A stretch of 57,710 bases of DNA, from NCBI GenBank assembly GCA_029975215.1, contig JARKPO010000080.1, positions 1 to 57,710 on the forward strand, given 5' to 3'. Shown here one piece after another: positions 43,752-52,825 of this stretch. A program made the position numbers and the translations under genes. The stretch comes from Levilinea sp. (lineage in GTDB: Bacteria > Chloroflexota > Anaerolineae > Anaerolineales > Anaerolineaceae). The notes below the pieces were generated by a model. The model worked only from the letters and a program-made list of their open reading frames with translations. It did not search any database and was not told the DNA's origin. The number at the start of each line of letters is the position of its first letter. The stretch's first letter is position 1.

Positions 43752-46130
43752 TCACGCCCGCGCCCAGAAGCGCGCCAGGTGCTCTTGAATTTCCCGCGTG
43801 TCCTGGACGATGTGAAAATCGCGCCAGTGCGCGGGGAACAGCTGGCGGTAGCGGGCGTGGGTGAAGCGTTCGTCAATCAGCACTATCACCCCCCGGTCGG
43901 TCTCCGTGCGAATCACGCGGCCGGTGGCCTGCAGCACGCGGTTGAAGCCCGGATACTGATAGGCGTAGGCAAAGCCGCTGCCGTGCTGGCGGTCAAAATA
44001 GGCTTTAATCAGGTCATTTTCCAAACACACCTGCGGCACCCCCACGCCGACCACCACCGCACCGATCAGCCGGTCACCCACCAGGTCAATCCCCTCGCCA
44101 AAAACGCCCCCCATCACCGCCAGGCCGATGACCGTCTCGGTGCTGCCGGCCGAAAACCGCTCCAGGAAGGATTCGCGCGCGGCCTCGCTCATGCCGCGGT
44201 CCTGAACCAGCAGCTGACCTTCGGGCAGCCGTTCTTTAAGCTGTTCCTGCACCGCCGTCAGGTAGGCGTAGGAGGGAAAGAACACCAGATAGTTGCCCAC
44301 CTGCGCGCCGCACACGGCCTCAATCGCGTCCGCCACCGCGGCGTAGGAATCGGCCCGCTGGGCATATTTGGTGGAAATGCCGCTGTGGATCAGCAGGCTG
44401 ACGTTCTCGGTGGGGAAGGGCGAAGGGAAGATCCGCCGGGGGTGTTCCTCGTCGCCGGTGAGCAGTTGGGTGAAGTATTTCATCGGCAGCAGGGTAGCCG
44501 AGAAAAAGACCGCCGACCGGCTGCGCTGCAAAGGGGCGGCCAGCAGGGGGGCCGGGTCCAGGCAGAACAATTTGGCCCTCAGGCCGCCTTGGCCCTGGCG
44601 CTCCGCATACGAAACATAAAAGGTGTCAAAGTATTCGGCCGTGCGCAGGAAATTGCTGCACTGGAAGTAGAAATCCAACAGCGCCTGCCGGAACGGAGCG
44701 GGTTGGTTCATCACCAGCCAGTCTTCGGCCTGCTGGTTGAAATCCCGCAGCGCCTTCAGCAGCGCCTCCGGCAGCTCATCCGCAATCAGCGCCGGCTGAC
44801 CAGCCGCCTGACAGGCTTTGCGCATCTCCAGCAAGGCGGTGTTGACCGCGCCCAGTTTTTTGGCCAGCCCAGGCAGCTGCGGCTTCAGGGCGCGCTGAAG
44901 TTCCAGCACGGTGTGTTTGTCCACCTCCGCCGAATACATGGCCCGCGCCCGGTCGGGGAGGTTGTGGGCTTCGTCCACCAGAAAAATGTATGGTTCGGTG
45001 ACGATGTCAAAAAAGCGGTGCAGATACACCCGCGGGTCAAAGGCGTAATTGTAATCACAAATGATGCAGTCCATCCACAGCGCCAGATCCAGCGAAAATT
45101 CAAACGGGCACAGCTCGTGCCGCCGGGCGATGTCCTCAATCATCGGGCGGGTAAAAGCCGAAACCCCGTCCATCTCCGCCAGCGCCTTTTTCACCTTGCC
45201 GAAGTAGTCGCGAGCAAAGACGCACACCTCCGGATCGCAGTTGACCGGCGGGCAAAAGCAGATCTTTTCCTTGGCTGTCAGGGTCACGCTGCGGATCTCC
45301 AGCCCGGCGCGGCGCAGATCGTCCAGCGCCTTTTCGGCCGCCAGCCGCCCGGAGGTTTTGGCTGTCAGGTAAAAGATCTTGGCCGCCAGCCCCTGCCCCA
45401 GGGCCTTCACCGCCGGGAAGAGGGCCGCGATGGTCTTGCCTACACCGGTGGGGGCCTGCACGTAGACGCGCCCCTGATCGCGCACGGCCTGATACACCGC
45501 CACAGCCATCTCGCGCTGGCCTGGGCGGTAGGCGGCGTAGGGGAAATCGAGGGCCTGGATGGATTGATCACGGCGCAGCTGCCAGGCGGCCGTTTTGCGG
45601 AACCAATCCAGATACGGCAGGATCAGGCTTTGGAAAAAAGTTTCCAGTTCTTCCCGCGAGAAGCGGCGCTCGAAGGTTTTTTCTTTGCGGCTGTCCAGGT
45701 GGTAATAAGTCAGGTGAATGCAGACTTCGCTGAGCTGCTGCTGGCGGGCGTACATAAACGCGTAGCACTGCGCCTGAGCCCAATGCAGCGGGTTGTGGTC
45801 TTCCTGAATCAGTTCCAGGCTGAGCGTGGTGGTTTTGATCTCTTCCAGGATCACCGGCTGCCGGTCGGCGTACACCCCATCCATCCGGCCGCGCACCTCC
45901 AACGGCGGGTCTGCGCCTTCCACCCGGTAGGCCACCTCCACTTCTGCCTGGTAGCCTTCGGGGCGGGACCGCTGCACGCGCCGGTGGCCCAGGGTGCCCT
46001 GCTGGGCGCGGTCGCGCTTCTGAAACCCGCCCGCGGTCAAATCCCCTGCCTGCAGCACAAATTCCACCAGGCTGCGCACGGAGAGGATATAGGGTGGGCG
46101 TTCTGGGCTGGGGGCCGGGTTGGGTTCCAT
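43752..46130 (-). CDS. XPD/DinG-type helicase with N-terminal PD-(D/E)XK nuclease domain
   Basis: 792 residues from the ATG with GGCGAAT upstream. Residues about 75-105 (RGRMDGVYADRQPVILEEIKTTT) give the Asp and E-x-K of a Cas4-like nuclease, with a tyrosine/Gln helix after it (WAQAQCYAFMY). Helicase part: Walker A APTGVGKT near 226-233, DEAHNLPDRA, iron-sulphur cysteines (CFCPPVNCDPEVC and ELCPFEF), VFFSATL and the motif VI QATGRVIRTETDRG. A 5'-to-3' DNA helicase of the XPD type with its own nuclease; role in repair likely. Third in an operon with an Imm-5-like and a nucleotidyltransferase gene. Confidence 0.92.
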   Translation of the reverse strand: MEPNPAPSPERPPYILSVRSLVEFVLQAGDLTAGGFQKRDRAQQGTLGHRRVQRSRPEGYQAEVEVAYRVEGADPPLEVRGRMDGVYADRQPVILEEIKTTTLSLELIQEDHNPLHWAQAQCYAFMYARQQQLSEVCIHLTYYHLDSRKEKTFERRFSREELETFFQSLILPYLDWFRKTAAWQLRRDQSIQALDFPYAAYRPGQREMAVAVYQAVRDQGRVYVQAPTGVGKTIAALFPAVKALGQGLAAKIFYLTAKTSGRLAAEKALDDLRRAGLEIRSVTLTAKEKICFCPPVNCDPEVCVFARDYFGKVKKALAEMDGVSAFTRPMIEDIARRHELCPFEFSLDLALWMDCIICDYNYAFDPRVYLHRFFDIVTEPYIFLVDEAHNLPDRARAMYSAEVDKHTVLELQRALKPQLPGLAKKLGAVNTALLEMRKACQAAGQPALIADELPEALLKALRDFNQQAEDWLVMNQPAPFRQALLDFYFQCSNFLRTAEYFDTFYVSYAERQGQGGLRAKLFCLDPAPLLAAPLQRSRSAVFFSATLLPMKYFTQLLTGDEEHPRRIFPSPFPTENVSLLIHSGISTKYAQRADSYAAVADAIEAVCGAQVGNYLVFFPSYAYLTAVQEQLKERLPEGQLLVQDRGMSEAARESFLERFSAGSTETVIGLAVMGGVFGEGIDLVGDRLIGAVVVGVGVPQVCLENDLIKAYFDRQHGSGFAYAYQYPGFNRVLQATGRVIRTETDRGVIVLIDERFTHARYRQLFPAHWRDFHIVQDTREIQEHLARFWARA

Positions 46131-46193
46131 ATTCGCCAGAGATTCTAGCATGGCTTGGCGAAATCCAGCGGAATTGCCCCGGCCAACCCCGCC

Positions 46194-46730
46194 CTAGCGG
46201 TTCTGCCGCAGCTCCGTGTCCAACGCCAACAGCAGCTGATCCAGGCGGGTCTGACCCTGGGGTTGACGGGGCATCTTTTGCAGGAGTTCGCAGACCTCCC
46301 GCGGCGCCCACTCCACGGCCCAGCGCATCCCCTCATCCCCACGCTGGGGGTCAGCCTGGTGGATCTCCGCGGCCAGCGCGGCATACGCTGCTGAGCCAAG
46401 GATATGCCGGGCCTGGCGCACGTCCGCAAACGGGTGGGTATAGGCGCTGGCAGCGGCCAGACTGTCGGCCTGCGCCGCGGCCGCGGCGGCGGGGTGGGGG
46501 CATTCCAGCCCCGCGCGGTACGCATCCAGGGCCAGCAGGCGCAGTTTCGCCGCCCGCTTTCCGCCGTCCGCAAACAGACGAATGCCCATCAGGGCTTCCC
46601 GCGGGCGCGCATCCCCAGGGGCTGCCGCTTCGTAAATGGGCAAAGCCCGTTCGGCACAGTCCGCCGCCCATGCTCCCACAAGGCGCAGGCTTTCGATGGG
46701 CAGGTCAAAATATTCTTTGGACGGCTTCAT
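46194..46730 (-). CDS. Imm-5-like putative immunity-type protein
   Basis: 178 residues; its ATG overlaps the nucleotidyltransferase stop (ATGA). The pattern VGAWAADCAERALPIYEAAAPGDARPREAL, then an Ala-rich helical run (AAAAAAQADSLAAASAYTHPF) and AAYAALAAEIHQADP fits the Imm-5-like family, named for polymorphic-toxin immunity proteins but widespread without toxins. No toxin domain is next to it. All-helical, cytosolic. Function here is unknown. Confidence 0.7.
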   Translation of the reverse strand: MKPSKEYFDLPIESLRLVGAWAADCAERALPIYEAAAPGDARPREALMGIRLFADGGKRAAKLRLLALDAYRAGLECPHPAAAAAAQADSLAAASAYTHPFADVRQARHILGSAAYAALAAEIHQADPQRGDEGMRWAVEWAPREVCELLQKMPRQPQGQTRLDQLLLALDTELRQNR

Positions 46731-47506
46731 CCGGCCAGCCCGCACAGCTTCAGGATGGCCTGCTTCATGGCCGGGTTGACTTCAAACTGCTCATCCAGAT
46801 AAGCCAGCACCGCCAGCGCGGATTCCCGGTTGCGGGCGTAGCCCTGCACAAAGGCGGGCAAACGCCCCGCCAGGGCCGGGACGCGCTGTTCAATGCGCCG
46901 TTCGCGGCTAAACCCGTCCGCGGCGGCACCGGCGGCAGGCTCGCACCTTTCCGCCAGCTCCAGGATGCGGTCCACCGCGTACACTTGAATGAAGCGCATG
47001 GCGGAGAGCTTTTCCCCGCGCAGGTCGCGCAGCAAACCCACATACACATTGGTGAGCGCCTCGCCGATCAGCCACTCCACGGCCGGCGGTGGCCCGGGCA
47101 GGTGGGCGCGCTGGGGAACCGCAATCTGCTCCGAGACCCCCGCGGCCTTCCACACCACCCGACCGGGGGCAAAGACCGCCTGTTGGAGTTCACTTTCTTC
47201 AAACACGGCAAATTCACAGAACACGCCGTCTGCGTACAGAAATTTGCAGCCGTCGGGTGTGTTGGCAAAGGAAAACGCCGCGGGCGCGAGCTGGGTCAGC
47301 CAGCTCAAATCCTCCAGATACTGCGCCTTATACCCCGCCTGAACGATCACAAAGAAATCCAGGTCAGAGAACGCATCCAGCCGCTCCCGCTCCAGCCCCA
47401 CCGAGCCTAAGCCGATCAGGGCCAATGCGCCCGGCTTCTTTGTGAGTTCCTGGCCGATATCCTCCAAGCGTTGGAGCAGTTTTTCGGGTGTGTTCATGAT
47501 CACCAT
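46727..47506 (-). CDS. Nucleotidyltransferase-domain protein (aminoglycoside-type fold)
   Basis: 259 residues; start uncertain among three close ATG codons, the one with AAGG six bases upstream is chosen. ALIGLGSVGLERERLDAFSDLDFFVIV has the G-S-x(n)-D-x-D metal site; FSFANTPDGCKFLYADGVFCEFAVFEE gives the third carboxylate. Helical C-terminal half. Resembles nucleotidyltransferases that modify aminoglycosides or are minimal versions; first gene of a three-gene operon, coupled to the Imm-5-like gene. Confidence 0.82.
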   Translation of the reverse strand: MVIMNTPEKLLQRLEDIGQELTKKPGALALIGLGSVGLERERLDAFSDLDFFVIVQAGYKAQYLEDLSWLTQLAPAAFSFANTPDGCKFLYADGVFCEFAVFEESELQQAVFAPGRVVWKAAGVSEQIAVPQRAHLPGPPPAVEWLIGEALTNVYVGLLRDLRGEKLSAMRFIQVYAVDRILELAERCEPAAGAAADGFSRERRIEQRVPALAGRLPAFVQGYARNRESALAVLAYLDEQFEVNPAMKQAILKLCGLAG

Positions 47507-47578
47507 TCCCATCCTTCATCCGCCTAAAGCGGCTGTTCCGCATTTTCGGCTCAGCAAAGCTCGCCGGTTGTCAGACGG

Positions 47579-48700
47579 TTACCGGTCTGCCAGGGAGTTG
47601 CTGCCCGTCAGCACGTCTTGGCGCAAAATCTGCCGCATTTTCTCCGGCTCTTCAAACATGGGGCTGTGGGCCGATTCCGCAAAGGTGTAGAAACCTTTCA
47701 GCGGCGCGTCGAGGGTCTCCATGTAGGCTTTAGCCAACGGGTAGGCGCAGGTGTAGTCATACAGCCCGTGGAAGAAATAAGCCGGAAGCTCCAACCGCGA
47801 CACTTTCTGGCTCATGTCCGCGCACAGCATGCTGTTCCACAGGCCGAACTCGGGTGAACGAGAATATACCTTCCCCCGCCACAGGTTGATCTTCTCCGCC
47901 AGCGTGTATTCGCGGAACTGCCAGGAGGGCAGGAAGATGCCGGTGATCACCGAAGTCATCCCTCGGGTGGTGCCAATACCGATGCCGTGCATATAGGCGT
48001 CGCGTAAAGCCTCATATTCCGCGGGCAGCGGAGGCGTCTGGCTGGGCGGGGCGGCCTCCAGCTTGCGCACCATACGCGTATCCCCGCGGGCGCGGTACTG
48101 CTCCAGGGCGTAAGCATAGGTCAGCTGTTCAGATTCAATTTGGTGAGTCATCTGTCCCACGCCAATATAGGCATGGTACAGCTCTGGGCTTTGCGCCGCC
48201 GCCTGAATGCCGATGTAGCTGCCCCAGGAATGGCCCATCAGATAGATTTTCGGCTGGCCGAATCGTTCGATCAGGTAGCGGGAGACGGCCAGGGTGTCGG
48301 CCACAAACTGATCCGCCGTCATCTTATCCGCAGGCAGGTCGGCGCGGTACGAAAGGCCCGTGCCGCGCTGCTCCCACCACACCACGGTGAAGTCTTCCTC
48401 CAGCCCCGTGGGGTAGCGCTGCGTCAGCCAGTATTCCGGCATGCCCGGCCCGCCGTGCACGAAAAGCAGCACCGGGTTGCGAACGTCCTTGCTCTGGATG
48501 AACATGCCCTGTTCCACGCCGTTGATTTCAACAAAAATTTTTTCGGACAGGCTGCCCGCCAGCGGCTCTCCGTTTTCCCCGCGGAAAGGCTGCGGCTGGC
48601 CGGGGCTCCAGGCCAGAAGAAGAGCGATAAAAACCAGGCCCACCACCACACCAGAACCCAGTACGATCCACATCATCTTTTTGATCTTTCGTGATTTCAT
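47579..48700 (-). CDS. Membrane-anchored alpha/beta hydrolase, proline-iminopeptidase-like
   Basis: 373 residues. N-terminal helix (MMWIVLGSGVVVGLVFIALLLAW) after a KSRKIKK segment anchors it, catalytic part outside. VLLFVHGGPGMPEYWLTQRY gives the oxyanion HGGPG; WWEQRGTGLS and the nucleophile elbow LMGHSWGSYIG (Ser) are those of the proline-iminopeptidase group; the acid lies near YDYTCAYPL and the His in ESAHSPMFEEP. Hydrolyses peptides or esters at the outer face. Confidence 0.9.
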   Translation of the reverse strand: MKSRKIKKMMWIVLGSGVVVGLVFIALLLAWSPGQPQPFRGENGEPLAGSLSEKIFVEINGVEQGMFIQSKDVRNPVLLFVHGGPGMPEYWLTQRYPTGLEEDFTVVWWEQRGTGLSYRADLPADKMTADQFVADTLAVSRYLIERFGQPKIYLMGHSWGSYIGIQAAAQSPELYHAYIGVGQMTHQIESEQLTYAYALEQYRARGDTRMVRKLEAAPPSQTPPLPAEYEALRDAYMHGIGIGTTRGMTSVITGIFLPSWQFREYTLAEKINLWRGKVYSRSPEFGLWNSMLCADMSQKVSRLELPAYFFHGLYDYTCAYPLAKAYMETLDAPLKGFYTFAESAHSPMFEEPEKMRQILRQDVLTGSNSLADR

Positions 48701-48745
48701 GAGAGTTTGCTTTATTTCAGCGCATGGTTGGACCCATCTGCCCCG

Positions 48746-49276
48746 TCACGGCGCACCGTGCAGGCGGCTTTGGATCAGGCAGTTCAGAAAGGGCGTGAAA
48801 TGGCCCGCGTAGCGGGATTGCAGCTCCGGCCACTGCCAATCCTGTCTGGTGACCCGTCCGCGGCAAAGGGCAGAGCCGCACCGGCACGGATCCAGGCTCC
48901 AACCCTGCTCGTACAGCCACAGGGCATAATCCGCGGTGATTTCCTCCCCCGCGGCAATCGGCCGGCGGGCGGCCAGGGTGACGGCGTCCAGCATCCAGCA
49001 GTTTGGATCGCAGGAATGGTTCAGAAAGTACTCGTCCACCAGCACGGCGTCTGCCGGGTCGGCCAGATAAAGATCGCGGTCCAGCACGGCGATGGTCTCC
49101 GGATTGGCTTTCCCGGCCCGCAGGTCGGCCAGGGTATACACCACCCCGCCCCAGCGCAGCAAGGCTTCGCCAGCCGGGATGGGCACATCCGCGAACAGCC
49201 CTCGCCCGCCGAGAGGCGAAGGTTGAGCGGTCAAACGTGGGTCCACCCACGGGATCAGGACATCACCAGGTTTCAT
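48746..49276 (-). CDS. SET-domain protein
   Basis: 176 residues, GAGGGAAATGCAG before ATG. PLGGRGLFADVPIPAGEALLRWGG, then EYFLNHSCDPNCWMLDAVTLAARRPIAAGEEITADYALWLYE are the SET core (N-H-S-C-x-P-N and G-E-E-I-T-x-D-Y with catalytic Tyr), and CRCGSALCRG is the zinc-binding post-SET cysteine trio. A lysine methyltransferase by family; in bacteria targets are mostly unknown. Downstream neighbour is the hydrolase. Confidence 0.9.
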   Translation of the reverse strand: MKPGDVLIPWVDPRLTAQPSPLGGRGLFADVPIPAGEALLRWGGVVYTLADLRAGKANPETIAVLDRDLYLADPADAVLVDEYFLNHSCDPNCWMLDAVTLAARRPIAAGEEITADYALWLYEQGWSLDPCRCGSALCRGRVTRQDWQWPELQSRYAGHFTPFLNCLIQSRLHGAP

Positions 49277-49306
49277 CTGCATTTCCCTCAACGGTACACA
49301 CGGATT

Positions 49307-50152
49307 TTACCAGCTTCTCTGCAGCAGACGGGACCAATCGGCCTTCCACAGCAGGGCCGCGCCGAAGAGCAGCGTGGCCGCCATCTCCCAAATGCTCACC
49401 AGGGGGCCGAAGCCAATGCCGCGGTCGAGGGCGTCGCGGACTTCATCATAGGCCGAGTGATACACACTGGCCACCGCCAGGCTGCCGGAGGCTGCCCACA
49501 CGTAGGCAAACAGTACCGCGTTCATCATGGCCGGCAGCAGGCTGACCAGCAGCGTCACCGCCACCGACAGCCAGGGGCTGCCCTGCCCGCCCTGCACCTG
49601 CCAGCCGATTTTCACCAGGGCAGGGATGTGCCAGGCCCACCAGATGAAGGCGTGAATCAGCAGGGCCTTGCGCGGACTGTGGCGCTGGGCCAGGCGCGGC
49701 AGCAGGTAAGCGCGCCAGCCAAACTCCTCGCCAAAGCTGGGGAACAGCGTGAGCAAGAAACTGGTGAGAAAGCTGCCCAAAAGGGCCCCCACCGAGAAGG
49801 TTTCGGGCAGGCTATGCAGGCCCAGCAGGTTTTCAATCAGCACCGGCGCGCCAAAAATGAACAGCGCCAGGGCGAAGACCGCCCCGTAATGGCGCGGTTT
49901 TCCCCAGCGCCAGCCCATGTTCTTGAACCCATCGCGAAAAACCCAGCGCCCGGCGATGAACGTGCCCACGGTCACCATGACCATCGAAAGCGAACTGAGC
50001 AGGTAGCCGCTGGTGGGGTCATTGGCCCACAGGGCATAGGCAATCTGCGGCGGCCAGGAGAGGGCAAACACAATCCACAGGTAAGTGCGCAGAGAGAAGG
50101 GACCTGGGGGCCGGGCAGAAGCGTCCGGGAGGGTGAAGGGAGGGGGGGGCAT
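49307..50152 (-). CDS. CPBP-family intramembrane protease
   Basis: 281 residues; AAAAGGAAAAC before ATG. Eight transmembrane helices; motif 1 GEEFGWRAYLLPRL (E-E-x-x-x-R), motif 2 in LLIHAFIWWAWHIPA, motif 3 SVYHSAYDEV with the last His. The family includes type II CAAX prenyl proteases and bacteriocin-immunity-like proteases. Substrate unknown. Confidence 0.9.
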   Translation of the reverse strand: MPPPPFTLPDASARPPGPFSLRTYLWIVFALSWPPQIAYALWANDPTSGYLLSSLSMVMVTVGTFIAGRWVFRDGFKNMGWRWGKPRHYGAVFALALFIFGAPVLIENLLGLHSLPETFSVGALLGSFLTSFLLTLFPSFGEEFGWRAYLLPRLAQRHSPRKALLIHAFIWWAWHIPALVKIGWQVQGGQGSPWLSVAVTLLVSLLPAMMNAVLFAYVWAASGSLAVASVYHSAYDEVRDALDRGIGFGPLVSIWEMAATLLFGAALLWKADWSRLLQRSW

Positions 50153-50264
50153 TTTGTTTTCCTTTTCACAGTTTCGGATTTTGTGACCCAGCGAGGTCAA
50201 CGTTACCAGTGTACGACCCCTCTCTTTTTTTGTCCCCTACCCACAGATAGGTTGGGCGGGTAGG

Positions 50265-50301
50265 TTAAATCAAGAAAAGCCGCTTGCGCAGCTTTTCTTG
50301 A
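50265..50301 (-). terminator. Hairpin terminator of the methyltransferase/reductase operon
   Basis: TCAAGAAAAGC / GCTTTTCTTGA stem (11 bp) with a 10-base GC loop; minus strand continues TTTAACC. It begins 39 bases after the reductase-fusion stop. Confidence 0.65.
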
Positions 50302-50339
50302 GCAATGCTCACGTTCAGTCAGCCCTCAGCGGGGCATCC

Positions 50340-51839
50340 TTATTTTCGGAACAATTTTCGCAGCCCGGTCAGCAGCCAAACCAGCGAAACCAACGCGCCC
50401 ACAGCGGCGATCAGCTGCCACCAGCGCAAAGGAATTTTCGCCTGACCTTCCGGCACAACGGGCGTTTCCGGGTTGAGATAACTGCACAAGGTGTCGGCGG
50501 CCGGGGTGGTCACCGCGGACTGGCGGGCCAGCGCACGAAATTCATCTGCCAGCAGCATCATCTCATCGCGCGCGGCGTTGGCATGGCGAGCCAGCACCAA
50601 CTCGGCCTGCGGCGTATCAAAGGCAATTTTCAACGCAGCCACAAGCAGCGGTTCCGGCACCCAGGGGATGACCCGGTACTTTGCCGGTGTCAGGGGGATC
50701 CGCAGAGATTTCAGCACCCGCAGGTTTTCCTGGATGGCGCGCACCATCAGCACCAGGCCGTCGCGCGTGTGCGCCAGGCGGTAGTTGCTGCCGCCGGCCA
50801 TGTAAATGGCATTGGCAATCGGGCTGACCAGAGCCACATGGGTTTTAAGCCAGGCATCCATATTGCCAGAGATGGCCGTGGGGAACCCGGCCGCCTGCAA
50901 AGCCTGGGCCATATGCTCCAGCCGCTCCGATCGAGCGCCGTCCAGTTCGCCAAGCGTGGTCGCCTGCAAAGCCCGCGAGGTGATCTGGTAATGGATGATG
51001 CCGTTCGCGCGCTGACCGCCCGCGCCGGGGAAGCCCAGCACCACCCGCTCTCGGCCCAGCGCCTGGATCAACTCACCCGGCCCTTCCGCGCTGTTCACCA
51101 TGAAAAGGACGTTGGGCGTGTGCTGGTTTGCCGCCAGAGCCGGTAAGACCGAAGCCACCTGGTTTTTCCGCACGATGACGATCACCCAGTCATAGGCATC
51201 CTCAGCGGCCAGGTGATCGGTCAGCTGGACGGTGATGCGCTCCGGTTGGCTGCTGCCGTCTTTGACCAGCCGCAGCCCTTGTTCCTGAAGCTCCTGCAGG
51301 CGCTGGCCGCGAGCCAGCAGCGTCACCGCATAGCCGGCCTGGGCGAGCTTGCCCGCATACAGGCTGCCCAAAACGCCCGCGCCGTACACCAGGATCTTGC
51401 CGATCTTCGGATCGAGCGGCAAATCTGGCCCCACGGCCCGCTCCGCTTTCAAATAAACGGCGGTGCGGCGCAGCCCGCGGTGCAGCCATTTGGGGAAAGC
51501 CGCCAGAGCGTCTTGGGGCTCAATCCGTTGGGGAGAATGCAGGGTGTACATCCGCCCGCGCCATTCCATCTGAAATTCCCCCGCGGCGAACAGGTTGCGG
51601 CACCAATCCACGTCTGCGCCATAGGGCAAGGGCAGGATGAAGCTGTCACCAAAGGGCATGGCCACCACTGGCGTCTGATACGACTTTCCAGATTTGCGCC
51701 CGCGGTGGTGAACGAGCGCATAGATATGCTTGCCCGCAAAGCGCCCGGTGATCCGGTTCGTTACACGCTTGTTGAACCTCCGCAGCCATTGGGTAAGTGC
51801 CTGTTCCGCTGAAGAAGGTTGAGAAACGAGTGTTTTCAT
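50340..51839 (-). CDS. Fusion of deazaflavin-type nitroreductase (DDN/DUF385) and ketopantoate reductase-like domain
   Basis: 499 residues; AGGTGGTTGAT before ATG. Residues 15-130 match the DDN family (HIYALVHHRGRKSGKSYQTPVVAMPFGDSFILPLPYGADVDWCRNLFAAG), which uses F420. Residues ~155-470 match PanE/ApbA: KILVYGAGVLGSLYAGKLAQAGYAVTLLARG dinucleotide-binding site, then MVNSAEGPG, and the helical C-domain SNYRLAHTRDGLVLMVRA. The final ~25 residues are one transmembrane helix (WWQLIAAVGALVSLVWLLTGL), giving a tail anchor. One continuous frame, no stop or frameshift at the junction. F420-to-NAD(P)H transfer or a dehydrogenase with unusual cofactor use is an inference. Follows a methyltransferase by 16 bases. 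Confidence 0.85.
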   Translation of the reverse strand: MKTLVSQPSSAEQALTQWLRRFNKRVTNRITGRFAGKHIYALVHHRGRKSGKSYQTPVVAMPFGDSFILPLPYGADVDWCRNLFAAGEFQMEWRGRMYTLHSPQRIEPQDALAAFPKWLHRGLRRTAVYLKAERAVGPDLPLDPKIGKILVYGAGVLGSLYAGKLAQAGYAVTLLARGQRLQELQEQGLRLVKDGSSQPERITVQLTDHLAAEDAYDWVIVIVRKNQVASVLPALAANQHTPNVLFMVNSAEGPGELIQALGRERVVLGFPGAGGQRANGIIHYQITSRALQATTLGELDGARSERLEHMAQALQAAGFPTAISGNMDAWLKTHVALVSPIANAIYMAGGSNYRLAHTRDGLVLMVRAIQENLRVLKSLRIPLTPAKYRVIPWVPEPLLVAALKIAFDTPQAELVLARHANAARDEMMLLADEFRALARQSAVTTPAADTLCSYLNPETPVVPEGQAKIPLRWWQLIAAVGALVSLVWLLTGLRKLFRK

Positions 51840-51855
51840 ATCAACCACCTTTGGT

Positions 51856-52578
51856 TTATGATCCAATTTTTTTGATCCGCAAAATGCGGTACTGGCCAAA
51901 AAAGAGGCTGGGTTCATCCACTTCGATGACCCCATTCTCAAGGCTGCCCATCACATCACTCAGACGCCGGTTGATGTCGGTGCCAATCCAGCGAATGATG
52001 CCCCCCAGCACGGCCCGCGGCAGGCGGACGGTCTGACCTTCGGGCAGGAACTTATCAAACAGCAGCAGCCGTCCCCCGGGCTTGAGCACCCGCCAGGCCT
52101 CTCGGAACACCGCCTGCCCATCCGGGGCCACACTGACGATCAGGTTCAGCAGGGCGGCGTCGAAGCTCTCCGCAGGGAGCTCCAGATTCTGCGCATCCAT
52201 CTGCACCAGGGTCACGTGGGCCGGAGAGGTTTTTTTGACCGCGACGTGCAGCATCTCCGCGGAGATATCCACGCCGGTCACCGCCACACCCGCCGGGATG
52301 TGCGGCAGATCCAGCCCGGTCCCCACGCCCGAAATCAGCAGCTTTTCCCCCGGCTGCAGGCAGAGCAGCTCAACGGTTCGCACGCGCGCTTTTTCATAGG
52401 TCGCTTGAAAGAGTACATCGTAAAGCGAGGCGAATTGGTGATACAGACCCTGGTGCGGCGCGGCGCGCTGCGCCGTTTCGGCCTCATCTTGCCGGTTTTT
52501 GCCGCGCTGTAAAACCACCAGCGCCAGCAAGCCTGCCGATGCGGCAAATCCAAGGGTGAGCCATGTTTTTGTTTTCAT
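51856..52578 (-). CDS. Class I SAM-dependent methyltransferase with N-terminal membrane anchor
   Basis: 240 residues; GAGGTTCACCGC before ATG. One N-terminal helix (LTLGFAASAGLLALVVLQRG), then SAM motif I LLISGVGTGLDLPHIP, GVTGVDISAEML-type motif, DAALLNLIVSVAPDG and VLKPGGRLLLFDKFLP. Phospholipid- or quinone-like small molecules are typical substrates of this group (PmtA/UbiE-like). First gene of an operon with the reductase fusion, so the two may act on one lipophilic substrate at the membrane (inference). Confidence 0.9.
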   Translation of the reverse strand: MKTKTWLTLGFAASAGLLALVVLQRGKNRQDEAETAQRAAPHQGLYHQFASLYDVLFQATYEKARVRTVELLCLQPGEKLLISGVGTGLDLPHIPAGVAVTGVDISAEMLHVAVKKTSPAHVTLVQMDAQNLELPAESFDAALLNLIVSVAPDGQAVFREAWRVLKPGGRLLLFDKFLPEGQTVRLPRAVLGGIIRWIGTDINRRLSDVMGSLENGVIEVDEPSLFFGQYRILRIKKIGS

Positions 52579-52825
52579 GCGGTGAACCTCACAGATCAGG
52601 ATCGGTGGACAGACAACCAGAGACGCGGCACCGTCTGCCGGTATGCTGGACCAGGCGGCACGCTGCTCGCCGCGTATCGCATTCTATTCGCGCTCTTCAA
52701 TCTGGCTTTTGAGGAAAAAGGCCTGCCGTTCGCAGGTCTTTCCCACCAATCCAGCTCTGTTGGCCGTCCAAAGGCTGGCGTTCGTGGGGGAGGGATGTAC
52801 CGCGAAAGGACTTACACCCTCTATT
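52579..52825. other. Intergenic region with no recognisable gene
   Basis: About 250 bases between the methyltransferase start and the truncated EamA gene. A plus-strand open frame runs through it but has no family resemblance and no ribosome site. It must hold the promoter of the methyltransferase operon, though no good -35/-10 pair was found. Confidence 0.5.

Noticed and set aside
43734..46148. An open frame of about 800 codons on the plus strand opposite the helicase
   Set aside because: It is a mirror frame of a high-GC gene: rich in Gln, His, Arg and Pro, no family match, no ribosome site, and the opposite strand has a complete, motif-rich helicase.
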